From NCBI GenBank assembly GCA_033725935.1, contig MU867064.1, positions 806,001 to 870,000 on the forward strand: 64,000 nt of DNA, read 5' to 3'. Below the pieces are notes generated by a model. It saw nothing but the letters and a program-made list of their open reading frames with translations, had not been told where the DNA came from and did not search any database. The position numbers were made by a program, and so were the translations under genes. The stretch's first letter is position 1; every line of letters begins with the position of its first letter. Source of the DNA: Cladorrhinum sp. PSN259. Taxonomy: Eukaryota; Ascomycota; Sordariomycetes; Sordariales; Podosporaceae. This document shows, piece by piece, positions 30,789 through 42,900 of this stretch.

Positions 30789-33393
30789 TTAGCCATCCAG
30801 TCCATATATCGCCTTGACCAAATCCCAATGCCACGCAGTTCCTACATCAATCTCTTTTAGATCCCTCAGCCAATCCAGATAGAGTCCCACCGTCTCTCTC
30901 GCATCTGTCTCGAACCGTTCTCCACACATAGTCGTCCTGATTTCACGAAGGACGGGTATCTTATCACTCAGATGAAGCAACACCAAAATACCGAAAAAAC
31001 TCTGAGTAAAGAGAAACATGCAGGGAATGAGCCGCTTGTGCTTGCACGTGGGTGACATGGCAATTGGCCACTTGAGACTGGTTTTCAGGCACTCGGCGAC
31101 ACCCAACGCATCGTCGGTGGTCATCGAATCTGGATGGTGCATAGCCTTGTAGATGAAGGGCCTGTGAATCAAAAATTTCGTGTAATAATATCGTGACCGC
31201 AAGAGAGCGTACTGAATGTCAATTGCAAGCGGGTATCGAGCTGGCGGCGAGTCAAGATCAGTGGTGAACATGAGTGGCTGTTGGTTTTGGTCCACCAAGG
31301 GCACGGCACCAGCGGACTGTGGTTGTTGCAATATACTGGGCGATAACGGCGAATTGATTGGAGTGTGGAGGGCAATGGGGCTAGATGCCATCGACGCGAT
31401 GTGCAAATTTGGAAACGCCCCAGGTGAATCTTCCTGCCATCTGAAGTGTACTGGAAGCATGCCTCGCCATTTTTCCAACTGTACGAAGCATTGCCGTATC
31501 CTTGATGGCATAGGTAGAGGACTGGACCACGTTGAGCCAAAAGAAACTGGCATGGTGTCTAAGAACAGGTAAACAGTCAGTGATCGAAACCCAAGGACTG
31601 CGAATAAAGGGCTTAGAAGCTCACTCTGGCTTAATGTCTCGTGGAAATTCACGAGTATGCGCCTCAAGGCGATCTGTGAAGCGAACTGCTCTAGAATTAT
31701 TGGTTCTTCATGATCGCCGAGGGCCGGGTCTTTGCACACAAGGTCCTCGTACTTCTGGAGACCCAAGAGTGGGAACCCAAGCTCGAGATTAAGACAGCTT
31801 CAACACCCATGGGCCGTCAGTCAAAGCATGGAACAAGAGAATCTTGAAGAGAAGATATGCATACGTTTCCATGATTGAGCAATACCAAAATATTCTCCTC
31901 AGGAGGTTTGCATTTGAGCTAGAGAGCGCTCTCGAATCACTACAGCCTGTTAGCACAATGCTTTGTTTCGGTGCAGGTCACGAGTCTGGAAAATGGGTAC
32001 CTATCAATTAGGTCCTGGCACGCTTGAGATGCCGCTCTTGCCGATTTCCAAAAGCCCTGTTGGTTGGTTAGTAGAAAAATTCACATCAGACTATTGAGGG
32101 CGAGGGAACAAACTGCAGGGCAGAAACAACAACCATAATACGCTCTGCTTCGTCAGTGAGAAAGTGCACCGTTTTGGGAGACAGGTAAGCGGATGGGAGG
32201 GGAAACCTACCCTGCGAGTGCGAACATTTGAATATTTTCGAGTGATATTTCGGTATAGTTGAAACCTAGCCGCCGTCTTGCCTCGTTGAACCACTCTATG
32301 CCAGGAGGTTTATTTGCCGAACCACCTTTCACCCCACTGAGACGGCCATCATAAATATGAAGAGGCGGCCCGTCGAAGCCTGCCATGGATGCCTCCCCCA
32401 GCGCGAAAACGAGAATCGCAACAGTCGAGGAGGTGGTCGCACTGAAGCGGTCATTAAACACAGTCGGCAAAGTTTGAGTCATGAAATACCGGCGGTCCAA
32501 AATCGGATAAATTGAGTTGAAAGTGTCAAAATAAGCCTCGCTGAGCCTACGGAGGTGATCCAATATCGATGCTCCCGGCATGTTCAGGATAGTCTGCGCT
32601 GAAGTGGGCCCGAAAGGTTCAATGGGAACAAACTCATGGGCAACACGGTGAACTATGCGAACAGGGGATTGTCAGCAGCCCGCACCGCAATGCTAGAGCA
32701 GTTTCAACTGAGAGGGTATGGGGATGACCGTACTAGCAAGCATTGTCGCAACACCGTCTTCGTCGAGGGTCGTAAGGTCAATATGGGGTACCTGGGGCTG
32801 TATCGACGCCAGGAGCTGCTTCACCACGGGCCAACCCAGCATTTGGTGAACAGAGGAGACATATTTGTAGTGATCATCGCCGGAACCAGAAGCGAAACTA
32901 GAAGGATTGAGCTCTGGTAATGAGGGCGGTGGGTGGCTTGGGCCAAGACTTGGTGCTTCACACTGGACGAAATGACTTGTCTGGGCTGATATGGACGGGA
33001 AAACTGTAGTGGGAAGGTTCGGCGGCCTTTCGTCGAATTTGCTCTCCAATCTGACCATACCTTCTTCCACATTCTTGACTCGCTCCAGGATCTCGACCAA
33101 CGTCTTATCTTTTCTGCATGAGCTGATTAGCATCCAGAATATGATACCAGTTCAAGATACAAGTCGTACTTAGTCGGGGGCGCCTCCCGGTAGACACAAT
33201 CCTGGCCGAGATTGCGGCATGTTGTACATTTGGGCCGCAGCTCGTCGCACCTTTGCTTACGGTTACGGCAAGTGTCACAAGCCTGAGCAGCAATGGCGCC
33301 CCTCTTCTTCTTGTTCACGAAGGAGTCTGCTGTCGGTGGACTCTCATCTCGCTGCTGGGACCTTGAGGAGGGAGTTGGCGGGGGTTCGCTCAT
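30789..33393 (-). CDS. Zn2Cys6 fungal transcription factor
   Basis: Eight exons (33393-33170, 33113-32734, 32652-32211, 32144-32114, 32056-32001, 31939-31865, 31797-31625, 31558-30789) give 716 aa. Introns are 56-81 bp with GTANG-type donors, except exon 4, which uses GTTTGT; CTAAC/CTGAC branches are seen in most. Exon 4 is only 31 nt. The DNA-binding binuclear cluster is at residues 39-66: CDTCRNRKQRC, then CTTCRNLGQDC, with canonical C-x2-C-x6-C-x6-C-x2-C-x6-C spacing. A short coiled-coil (LVEILERVKNVEEGMVRLE) follows, as in dimerising members. The middle region, starting about LRRLSEAYFDTFNSIYPILD, matches the fungal-specific regulatory domain, including YYGCC and FWYCSIMET. The target pathway cannot be read from sequence; the neighbours (tRNAs, MFS permease 1.9 kb away) do not settle it. 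Confidence 0.88.
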
Positions 33394-34776
33394 GATTCCG
33401 TGGCCGTTGCCGCTGTCTTGCTAGGAATTTGAGCTCTATCAGGGTACGACGGCTTGAGTGTGTGAATGGTGTAGCTGGAGGCAAGTAGAGACCCTGCTTT
33501 CCCCACCGATGCTGGATTTAAGCCTCACTTAGGGTATGCTTTGGGCGGAACTGCATGGTCACTGACGGAAGAATACTGCACTTCGCTGGCCAGAGGGTCG
33601 ACCTGAGCGAATGAATGACGGGCCATCGGCCCTGTTGGGGTGGTGACGATGCATGTGCCGGTAGGTGAGGGGCGGGATAGAGCGGCAGCTGCCCTCCCCT
33701 GTTCACGCACGGAGGGACGCCCACAAGTGACAGCCTGACAAACCCAAAAAAGGAGAACAAGCGGGAGGGCCAACCTGGAAGGGCTTCAGGGCCTTGGAAT
33801 CAGCACAAGGCCTACGTCATCGAGCAGAGAGCGTAGAAATCAGACGCCAAGATGATCCATTGCACCAATCGAGATTCAAGCCCGGAAATCTGTCGGACCG
33901 AACTGGCAGGTATTTGCTTGGTAGTCAGCCGCATGTCGATGATGACAGTGGTGATGACATGGGTGTTTTGATAATTCGAATTGACATCCAAAGTGGTGTT
34001 GGATATCACTTGTGACGGTTTGTTAGGGATTTGTTAGGGACTTTGCACAAGTCAAATCAAACACCACGTGACATCCACACACTCTGTGATATAGGCGATC
34101 GACTATGAGATACAGGTTGAAGAAGGGAAGCTCGGCGCCTGTAAAAGTATGTACTCGTGGTACTCCAGGTACTGAGTGGATTCCTCCCAAAGAACTGGGT
34201 CAGAACGCAAAGGGTGTCGATCATTGCCAGAAGAAGCAAAACCACCAAATTCCCAGCCGAGAAAAACAAATTGTGGCCTTGAAAGTTCCTGATTCTCCGT
34301 TTCATTTTGTGTTCTTGGTTCCATGGATAAAATTTGTCAAAATCGGAAGTTCCCTATTTGTGCTTTGGAATTGCCCATGATAGAAAGATCCGGATCTTTG
34401 TGTGCTCCCATGTTGTTGATATCGATTGACATTACCAAAAGACGGAATGACCCGCCAAGGCCCCGCTTAAAGCAAATGGTACGTACAGACCTATGTTGGA
34501 CGGACCAGCCAGGTGCATCTCAATCATCACTAGTATACACTAGTCTGATATCATCAACAGAGAACGCATCGAGATGACATATTTTGTGGCGTGTATAGGA
34601 GAAGTAGACTCATTCCAAATCACAAGTGAATCACATTTTGTCCTCCATCCTGGTGATGGAGAGATAGATAGGTAGAACTTGAACACAAAAATAGCAGCAC
34701 CAAAATCAGGGTTGGCATATATATTTTACATTATTTCACACTGCACCAACCAATCGGAAGCCATTCCTTGATCAAA
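33394..34776. other. promoter of the Zn2Cys6 gene and tRNA flank
   Basis: This stretch holds the Zn2Cys6 promoter. An 11-bp direct repeat TTTGTTAGGGA occurs twice in tandem at 34019-34040. A CACGTGAC E-box lies at 34065-34070, about 675 bp before the ATG. ACTAGT occurs twice, four bases apart, near 34530. No gene is seen. Confidence 0.5.
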
Positions 34777-34868
34777 TCGGGTATGGTGTAGCGGTAACAT
34801 CGTTGACTCTCACTTCTCAGAAGTGTGTGCTATCTCAACAGCCCCGGGTTCGACTCCCGGTATCCGAG
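34777..34868 (+). tRNA. tRNA-Glu (CTC) with a 21-nt intron
   Basis: The acceptor stem TCGGGTA/TATCCGA is followed by discriminator G. The D arm is GTGT-AGCGGTA-ACAT. The anticodon stem GTTGA/TCAAC is interrupted after position 37 by a 21-nt intron (34813-34833). The T arm is CCGGG-TTCGACT-CCCGG. The loop CTCTCA gives anticodon CTC (Glu, GAG codons). The mature length is 71 nt. The intron position is the canonical site for eukaryotic tRNA introns. Confidence 0.94.
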
Positions 34869-34870
34869 TC

Positions 34871-34876
34871 TTTTTT
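34871..34876 (+). terminator. Pol III terminator of tRNA-Glu
   Basis: A run of six T starts three bases after the tRNA 3' end. Confidence 0.85.
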
Positions 34877-35284
34877 CCTTTGAGGATTTTGATACGGAAT
34901 ACTTCCCCTAGTTTTCTTTTTTCATTATCTTCTCGAATTAAGAAGAACGTATTCTTTTTCTCTTTAATAATACCACCAGTAAGAAGACAAAACTGACATG
35001 AAAATGCTCATGGTAACAAGCCGTTCATGGTGAAGAAAACATTGCATGGAGCTCCTACACATCACTCCCAGTTTATCACAAATAGACGTATATACGCTAA
35101 AGAATTATATTTCGTCGTGAATGATTCTCGGTTGCCAAAAAGTGTCATAATTACAAGATACCACTATGCTACTTTTTCTCTCCGAACCGCCCGAGAAACA
35201 CCTGGAACTCCCTTGCTCGTGATAAACGATAAACCGAGAACTTAAAAATGAGATATATTATGCACCAAACTCCAGGCAGCCAGT
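34877..35284. other. intergenic spacer
   Basis: About 400 bp of AT-rich sequence lies between tRNA-Glu and the stop codon of the MFS permease. It is probable 3' UTR with no gene. Confidence 0.5.
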
Positions 35285-37394
35285 CTATCCGGACTTTTCA
35301 TTCATGGCCTCGGAGGAAGGCGAACCTGAAGGTGACACCGACGCAGGAGTCATGACAGCCGCCGGAGACTTCATCAAACCCTCGGCTCCTGCTGTGCTTC
35401 TAAAGTACCGATGCACCTCATCGGTGTACTCATCATCATCGAGGTCATCCATGCCAGTAGGATCACCACCCGCCTCCTTGTTAGCGCGGGCGCGCTCCTT
35501 TCCAGCCCATTCCTCGCGGATATCTTCGATCTTCTGCTTCTGATCGAGCTCTGGGTTATAGTGCTTGCCAACGCCCCGGAGGCGCTCCCAGAGAGAAAGA
35601 TGCTTGGGGTGGATGGCAATGCCGTGATACTCGCTCTCACGGCCGGTGCGAATATATGTCCAGCGGCGCTCCTGCTCCTTAAGATCCAGGCCGGTCGTGT
35701 CCGGCAGGAAAAGCCAAGTAAGAAGCATGCCGGCTAAACCAAACCAGGGGACGACATAGAACTTGGTCTGTGTATCGATATAGTTATAGAGAACCGACGC
35801 GAGGAGAGCACCAGCCTTTCCGATACAAGCACTGAAGCCATGAGCCGAAGCGCGAATAGGGGTGGGGAATACCTCGCCAGCCACCAGGAATGTAACGCTG
35901 TTGGGTCCAAATTGGTTGAAGAAGCTGGATAGGAAGTACATGGCCTGGAACGCCTTGATGCCCTGCTTGGAGGTGTAGTATTCGTAGTTAAACGCCGGAA
36001 CCACGAACATGATGAAGCACATCAAGAAGCCGACTTGCTGCATCATCTTTCGCCCGTAAAACTTGTTGTCGATCATGACTGAGGCGAGGTAGTATCCGGC
36101 GAGCGAGACGATGACATTGTACAGGTTCCAGATCCAACCAGTCATGACTGAGCTCTCACCACCGCTCAGGACCGCAATGAACTGAGCCTGGAAGAGCTTG
36201 TTGCCGTAGAAGAACACGTCGTTGCAGAACCAGGTTCCGGCCGTGGCAAACAAGCGTCCACCAAAGTAGCTGCAGGTCGCCTTGAGGGAATCGACATCGT
36301 AGCCAGTAACGTTGCTCTTTTTCTTGGCCGCAGCAAGCTGGCGACCAGCATGGGGCATCTTGTATGCTCTGTAATAAACAAGCCAAAGGGTGCCGAAAGC
36401 AGGGATAGCGAACGACAAACGCCAGAGCCATTGAGTGGTCACAACGCTATACGGCGGGTCGCCATCGCCGTGGTGTAGGATCAAAAGCAAGACGATGAGC
36501 AAGGCCTGGTTAACAAGCTGACCCCAACCTTGCATCAAGAAAGCCGTAGTAACCTTGCGACCGCGGTGCAGGCGATCGTCACGAGTTGAGAGCTTTCCAG
36601 CCGAAACAGCATTCTCCATGGACGAGGTTGCCGTAATGGGGTACTCGCCACCAACACCAAAGCCTGGAAGAGACGACTTTTAATAACCAAAAACATTGCA
36701 ATATGTGGTGATATGTTCACTTACCGTAGAAGAACAAGGACCAAGCATAGCAGATTACCCACCCCTGGAGGTTAAGACCCCAACTCGCAGTAATCATCAA
36801 CAAGCCAACAAACATGATGGCGGCATCCTGAATCAAGCCCCAGCGGCGGCCGATCCAGTCCCCTATGACGCCAACAACCACCTGGCCGACCATGATACCG
36901 ATAACTTCAAGGTATGTGACCGATGCGATCCAGTTGGAGCTGCATTCTGTCGCATTTTTTCCCCAGCACTGTGGCCAAGTCGCGCGAAATAATGGCTCCA
37001 AATTACCAATACTGAATAATACGTAACCCTCGAGACCGAGACCAGCGCCCGGGAGCACAGCATTGCGAAAGTACCAGGAGATTGGGCTAAGAGGGTCTTT
37101 CTTCATCATTCGACCGATAGCCTTGAGCTCGGCTATAGCTTCTTCATTTTGGGTCTTGTTGATAAAAGCGATTCGTTGTTTTAGAGGGAGGTCGGCCCAG
37201 TATGTGCCATCCTCTGTGTAGATGTCGTCGGGGTGGGTGAGGTAGGAGAAGATGACACGCTCCTGCTCGGAGTTCGCGCCGGGGGCCGGAGCCGGGTAGT
37301 GTTCGTGTTCATCGCCGGTGACGGGGCCGTGCGGAACAGGGATCTCACCCACAGGAGGCTCGTGGTGTCGATGGTGCCGTAGGAGGTCGGCCAT
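35285..37394 (-). CDS. MFS permease, phosphate/glycerophosphodiester (Pho84/Git1) type
   Basis: Two exons (37394-36725 and 36663-35285; 61-bp intron, donor GTAAGT, acceptor TTCCAG) give 682 aa. This is a plasma-membrane-type major facilitator. A ~70-residue hydrophilic head with His-rich HHRHHE precedes the helices. The motif after TM2 is VVVGVIGDWIGRRWG (MFS motif A). The conserved GFGVGGEYPITATSSMENA sits in the helix 4 region; its GGEYP is the Git1/Pho84-branch hallmark. The second half contains FLVAGEVFPTPIRASAHGFS and LFLPDTTGLDLKEQERRW, both typical MFS closures. The C-terminal ~130 residues form a long acidic/Ser-Pro cytosolic tail. The substrate (inorganic phosphate or glycerophosphodiesters) is inferred from branch resemblance. 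Two CACGTG motifs lie about 1.5 and 1.7 kb upstream, possibly too far to matter. Confidence 0.85.
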
Positions 37395-39918
37395 TGCCGG
37401 GAAGAATACCTGGACTAAGGACTGCGTGCCCGGGTCTTGATATCAAAGACTGTAGAGTAAGATGAAGGCAATCTTAGGGAAAGGAGGAAGAGGGAGGCGA
37501 AGACCGACGGAACGGGACCACGGCCTCTACTAGTCGGTGAGACTTTTCGCGGAGGAGGGGCACCGAGGCAAGGGGTGGGTGAGGGCAAGACAGAGAGTGG
37601 AGGAGGGGGGAGCCCGGCGGAAGCAAGTGGGAAAAAATGTTGAGCTGAGCGCCGGCGAGGAAGAAAGGCCGAGACTGGACCGGCGTTATAACCTCAACAT
37701 GTGCTAGGTATTTATAAGGTTTGGAATTTTTGTGCAGGACAGTCGTAGGGATGTGAGGCGTACAACCTCTTGAAGCCGTGCAAGCCGCAATGCAACACAG
37801 AAAGAAGTGAAAAAGGACTCGTTTCTTACCACCATGGCTCGTTCCTGCAAAGCTCCAATAGACCAGGAAGTTTATCCTGCTAACCTCCACTGCACCTCCC
37901 ATCAGGGCTTCCCTATCTCTGTCATGGGTGTGGCACAACGCCACCGAGTCTATTCGAAGAGGGGCCCCCCACAGGATCCTTGAAGGGATTGGAGGGGTTG
38001 AGGTCTTGACGGTTTTTGCGCTGCTGCATGGAGTGCAGATCAGATGGAGTGCATGGAGCGTCACTTCGTCTCCCGAGTCCCTGCTCGCCACTTCATCAGG
38101 AAGGTGCTCGCGTGCGGTTCTCTGTGGACACACGCCTGACAAGCCGGAATGGCGGTTTTAGGATCTGGCCGGCCTCGGGCTTGAACTCGGATGGCTCGAA
38201 GCTGGACTTCACCTCGGGATATTTGCAGTGTACCTTCTCTCTCCCTCGAAACGGTGATCTCATCATCCCATGTAAAACTCCCTTTTAATTTTTTTTAAGA
38301 CGATCATTACTACTTGTCTGGACTCTTCTGACCTGCCTTGGCAGATAAACCCGGAATTCGCCCGAGACAAGACCTCTGCGTATGTAGAGCAGAAGCTCGG
38401 GAGGAAAAAAAGTCCTGACTCTCGATTGGACCAAGGTCGATCCCAGGATCCCCCACCGGCCGGCCGGTCAAGTGGCCAAGGCAGTCGGGAAGGAGCTTTT
38501 TGAGCTCCCCCTCAATCCGCCTCAATGCCTGCCACGGTGCCCGACTACAAGAGTCAGACGAAATATTAATGCTTCCCTAGGCAGAGGAAACAATAAGCAT
38601 TTGCCAATTATTGCCAATCCAGCCAAGGACTCTTGGAATTGCTTGTAATTTATTCCGAGGCGTACCAGATGTGAAAAAAAAAATTCACTAAACCGCGTAT
38701 CCCGGTACGAAGTAGTCTTGGACAAGCTGGGGAACGTCTTTGGCGCCCCTGTGGGTTCTTGTGGGTTGGGGCGGGGAGGCGGCAGAGAGCTGCAAGCTGC
38801 AACGCGCTGCATTTTCATGACGTTTTCAGGGCAAGGCAAGCAACAGTGGCCAATCGATGCAACACGTGTGTGAATGATAGGATCTAGGGGATTCAGGGGT
38901 CAGGAGCATTCAGATCGAAGGTTCCAAAGAAGGGTGGTATTGCGGGAAAGCCGGCACAGAAAATCAGCACATCCTTGGGTCCAAGTCCGGAACAAAAGCC
39001 ACATCAAAATCTGATCTCGGCAATGCCCTTTTGGTCCTGGTCGCGTCCAGCCACACACTAATTTTTTGTGTCTGTCAGTTCAGCAAGGTTTTATGGCGAA
39101 CGGCAGTTGGGTTTGCGCACGTGTTCGATTTCCGAATTCGGACAGGGAACACAGAGATACGTACTTTTATCTACAGTATCGATGGCACGAATACCTAATG
39201 GACACAGTGATTACGAATTGACAACAAGTAACTCCTTCAAGTCCTTGCAAAATATCTCAATCTGCTGCTTTGGAATGTGAAAGCTAGTTATTTTTCTACA
39301 TTACACCAGAAGATTAGCAACCATGAGCTCCATTACCACACCAACATGTATCCCATCAATATACCCAAACCACCTGGTAGCTTCCGACAATCAATCTGTA
39401 CTTCAAGAAAGTTGACATATTGAGAAAATGAAACGAATACATTTCGTGTTATCTCTAAAAACTCTCATTTGCAGCACGTAGCCATGAAATGAAAAAATAT
39501 TGACAGCAGTGGGTGGGAGAGTGGCATGGCGGCGAGTGAGGGGTAAATCTACCCCCGCCCACTATCTTCACCAACACCCCTCCCCCAGGAATACTTATTG
39601 AAGATGACGGCAAACATGCAACAATTGGCATAATTCTTTCCGACATATAATTGACTCAAAACTCCGTCATTGTGTCACTCTCTTATAAGACTTGATGGCC
39701 CATAAATATTCCGTCCTTTTCAATAAGCCACCCATTTCTGGTTTCTTTGCCAACCACGCAAAGGTTCAACAAGTACATACAAGAACATGACAATGATAAC
39801 AAAGGAAATAACGTGATGCAGTCTCGGCTTCTCGGGTAGCCAGTAACTCCTCGCTGATTCAAATTAATATGCTTCAAAAGAAAGTCTCAGGTAGAAAGAT
39901 TTGGCTGATGAACCTTGT
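37395..39918. other. 2.5-kb spacer upstream of the MFS permease
   Basis: The left half is the permease promoter and leader. The right end is RIM15 3' flank. CACGTG occurs at 38863-38868 and 39118-39123. The 222-codon minus-strand frame at 37474-38142 is Ser/Pro/His-biased without a domain and is not accepted as a gene. Confidence 0.5.
38863..38868. promoter_or_regulatory. CACGTG E-box
   Basis: A perfect CACGTG, the core of Pho4/NUC-1-type phosphate-response sites, lies 1.47 kb before the MFS start codon. A second copy lies at 39118-39123. Function is unproven. Confidence 0.3.
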
Positions 39919-42900
39919 TTAGATCGCCCCTGGAAATGGTGATACGGTATCTCTCTCGACCATCCGGGCTGCTGGCCGTGGGGTGGGGTCGTCATCATCC
40001 ACCAACAATGGTTGATCTGTGATAGATACAGGACGAGGTGTCTCCTGCACATCAATGGTTGTCTTGCCGTTAGAACCCACAGTCTGAATAGGCGGGGTGC
40101 TGATAACGACGGTCGTATCATCTGGCCGGGCTGTAGTTACCGAAGGGGTGAGGGGACTTGGGCCTGATTCAACCTTGGGAAACTCGACCTGCAGCTCAAC
40201 ATTGGGTGTCACCACTTGTGTTGGTGGCTCCAATGTGCATGTGCCTTCTGATTCAGCGACGATGCTGTCGTGACTGTTGGCACGCATCATCTCGATCCCG
40301 AGCTTCGAGGAAGGTAAGGTTGACTTGCTAGCGCGGCCATGCTGTCTTGTGGATGCATGACTGTTACCGTTTCCACTGAACTGGCCGCCTAATTCGTCGT
40401 CTTCGTCATCAGCCGAATCGACGCTGCCCTCATACCTCCGCTTCTCGATCGATTCTCGTCTGGCCCTGAGCTTTTCGAATGAGCGCTGATGAGCGGGTGC
40501 CTTGATTTGCGTTGTTTCGTGTTCCAACTCAGCCGGGGCTGACTGTTGAGTGATGAGATTTGGGTGAAGCAGCGTTTCGTTTGAGCCCAGCACAACATCT
40601 TCTCGAGAGGAAACACCCGTAATACCAAGTCCACCTTCATCCCAATCGCCCGTGGCTTTCCTACTGATGACAACAGGAATGTCTTCTGTCGTGACAGATT
40701 CCGAGTCGCCGAATATACTAGAGCTAATGGAATCCTCGCGGAAGCTACTGCTAGACCGGTTTGCGTAGCCAGAAGAACCAGAGGTTGGACTATCCTCAAG
40801 TCTCAGACTCTCTTGCCTAAGGCCAGATGGAATAGGATGCGGCAGTGCTAACGAGAGATTATTTGTTTGACTTGGAGTTGGGGGCTTCCACTGGCAGAAA
40901 TTACCAAGGACATCAGATAGCTTTGAAGAGCTAATCGGTTTCTCAATGAGGGTGTCGAAATAGGACGGTCCAGTCAGATCCTTAAGATATGCTGTAATGG
41001 CAACCAATGGAGTAGTCGTGTTTGCATGCTTGGTCTCGCGAATCATGCGAGCAACATCCCCACCCGTGAGCTGCGGCAGCCTGTATTCCAAGAAGATGAT
41101 GTCAAACTTGATGTCACTCATTGCATAGCGGATGGCTTCTGTAGCTGTCGCAACCGAGATGGTGCGGCATCGCAGCTTCTCGAGGAGTTTTTCCATAACC
41201 ATCCGGGACACCGGGTGATCATCACAAATCAAGACATCCAGGGGCCGGAAGAATGGAATGCCCTCATTTGCGGCAATGTAGGACATACGTCTCGAACTTT
41301 GACGCCGCCTCTGGACCCTGAGCAGTGCGTTTGCTTTGTCCCCTTCATTGTCAGAAGACGACGGTGACATATCAAAAACCTGGCTGCGTCGATTCTTATG
41401 ATGAGCAGCCAACAGATCCGGAGCCACCGGACTGCCTTCTTGAGACCCTACAGTCAGTGAGCGTGATCGACCCCCTGTCTTGTTGGAGCCGTGTCTTGGG
41501 GTAGAAATCAGGTGATTTGGTACTGCCTTTTGTGGCGACAGAGGTAAAGTAGGAGGTGCAGTTAACCCTGCACGACCTTTCACTGGAACCGATGTTGCAG
41601 GGATGGTGGTAGCTGCTTTCTGCAAAGCGGGTGGTACTCTGGGCACATCAAAAAAGTTACCTGGCTGCAAGGAGCTTGCCGAAGGCTGAGAGAGACTCGA
41701 AGCATTGCTTGATGCTTTCCGTCGACTATCTGCTCCTTGACCAGCAACAAAGGAGACTAGTAAAGGCGACGAGGGTTGTGAAGCGCGGCTTGGGGATGAA
41801 TTGGCATGGCTTAAACCGGATGGAGACTGCGGCCTCTGCGAAGCTTTCGCATTAGAAAGCGTTCTTTGAACTGGATTCGAGATGACAGGACTGCCCTCCA
41901 AAGAAGGCCCTGGAGAGACCAAGTTGCTTAGTCCCCCAGGACTGAGCGGCTTGCTTTGTGCAGCCAGCGCCTCGGCACGCAACTTTTGTATTACGTCCTT
42001 GTTTGCCTTCTCAAGGACTGGCAAGTTTTTGAATGTGAAACTGCCAAAGTCATCGGCAACCACCGGCTCACTTAACCGACGAGACTTCAAATCCCGTACA
42101 TGGGGCGGAATATGCAACGGCATCAACCCACGCTTTATTGAGTTGACCTGCGATCTGACGCGAGAAAGCGCATCATGCGGACGGTCATGATAGTCTGCTG
42201 CTGGAGCAGAGACCGGTGGGGAAGTTTGATCTTCAATCTCCTCGACGAATGACTGCAGAGTAGCACCTCGAGAGTCGAAATATTCAGTGTCTTCCGGGTT
42301 CTCAATGTTTGGTACAAACTGGGCCTCGTCCTGTAACAAGGTGTCCCAACTCAAATTTCTAAACCAAGGGTGGCTTCTGATCTCCTCGCCTCCAGATTGA
42401 TACTTGTCTTCGCGGTTAGCGCCTAGCCGTTGATGAGGATCTGAGCAGAGCAACTTGTCAACCAGATCTTTGGCTTCTGATGAGATATCGTCCTCGGCCC
42501 ACTCAGGCCAGTTAAGTCTACGAGCCAGGATATTCTCGAAGACCTGATCTGCCTCTTCCGCATGAAACGGAGGTATGCCGCACAGAAACTCGTACAGGAT
42601 GCACCCGACTGACCACCAATCACTAGTCTCGTCTTGGGGTTCGCCCTTGATCGTTTCGGGAGCGAGATAATCCGGAGTGCCTACGAAACGACGGTTGGTA
42701 TCTGCGGGGTCGAAGAGCGCCCAGTTGGGAGGGGCCATTGGTGGTTGTGGTGGGGTTCCCCTATGCGAATCTATACTCGTATGCGTAGTTACCTGCGAGA
42801 GAGAGGCAAAGTCCGGGGACGCACCCCCTTCGAGTTCGCTACCCTCCGCAGGGGATAGGATAGCTGAGGAGTAGCTCACTTGAGGATCGTGGAGGTTAAT

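Noticed and set aside
37474..38142. 222-codon minus-strand frame upstream of the MFS gene
   Set aside because: Low-complexity Ser/Pro/His composition with no motif. It sits where the promoter should be.
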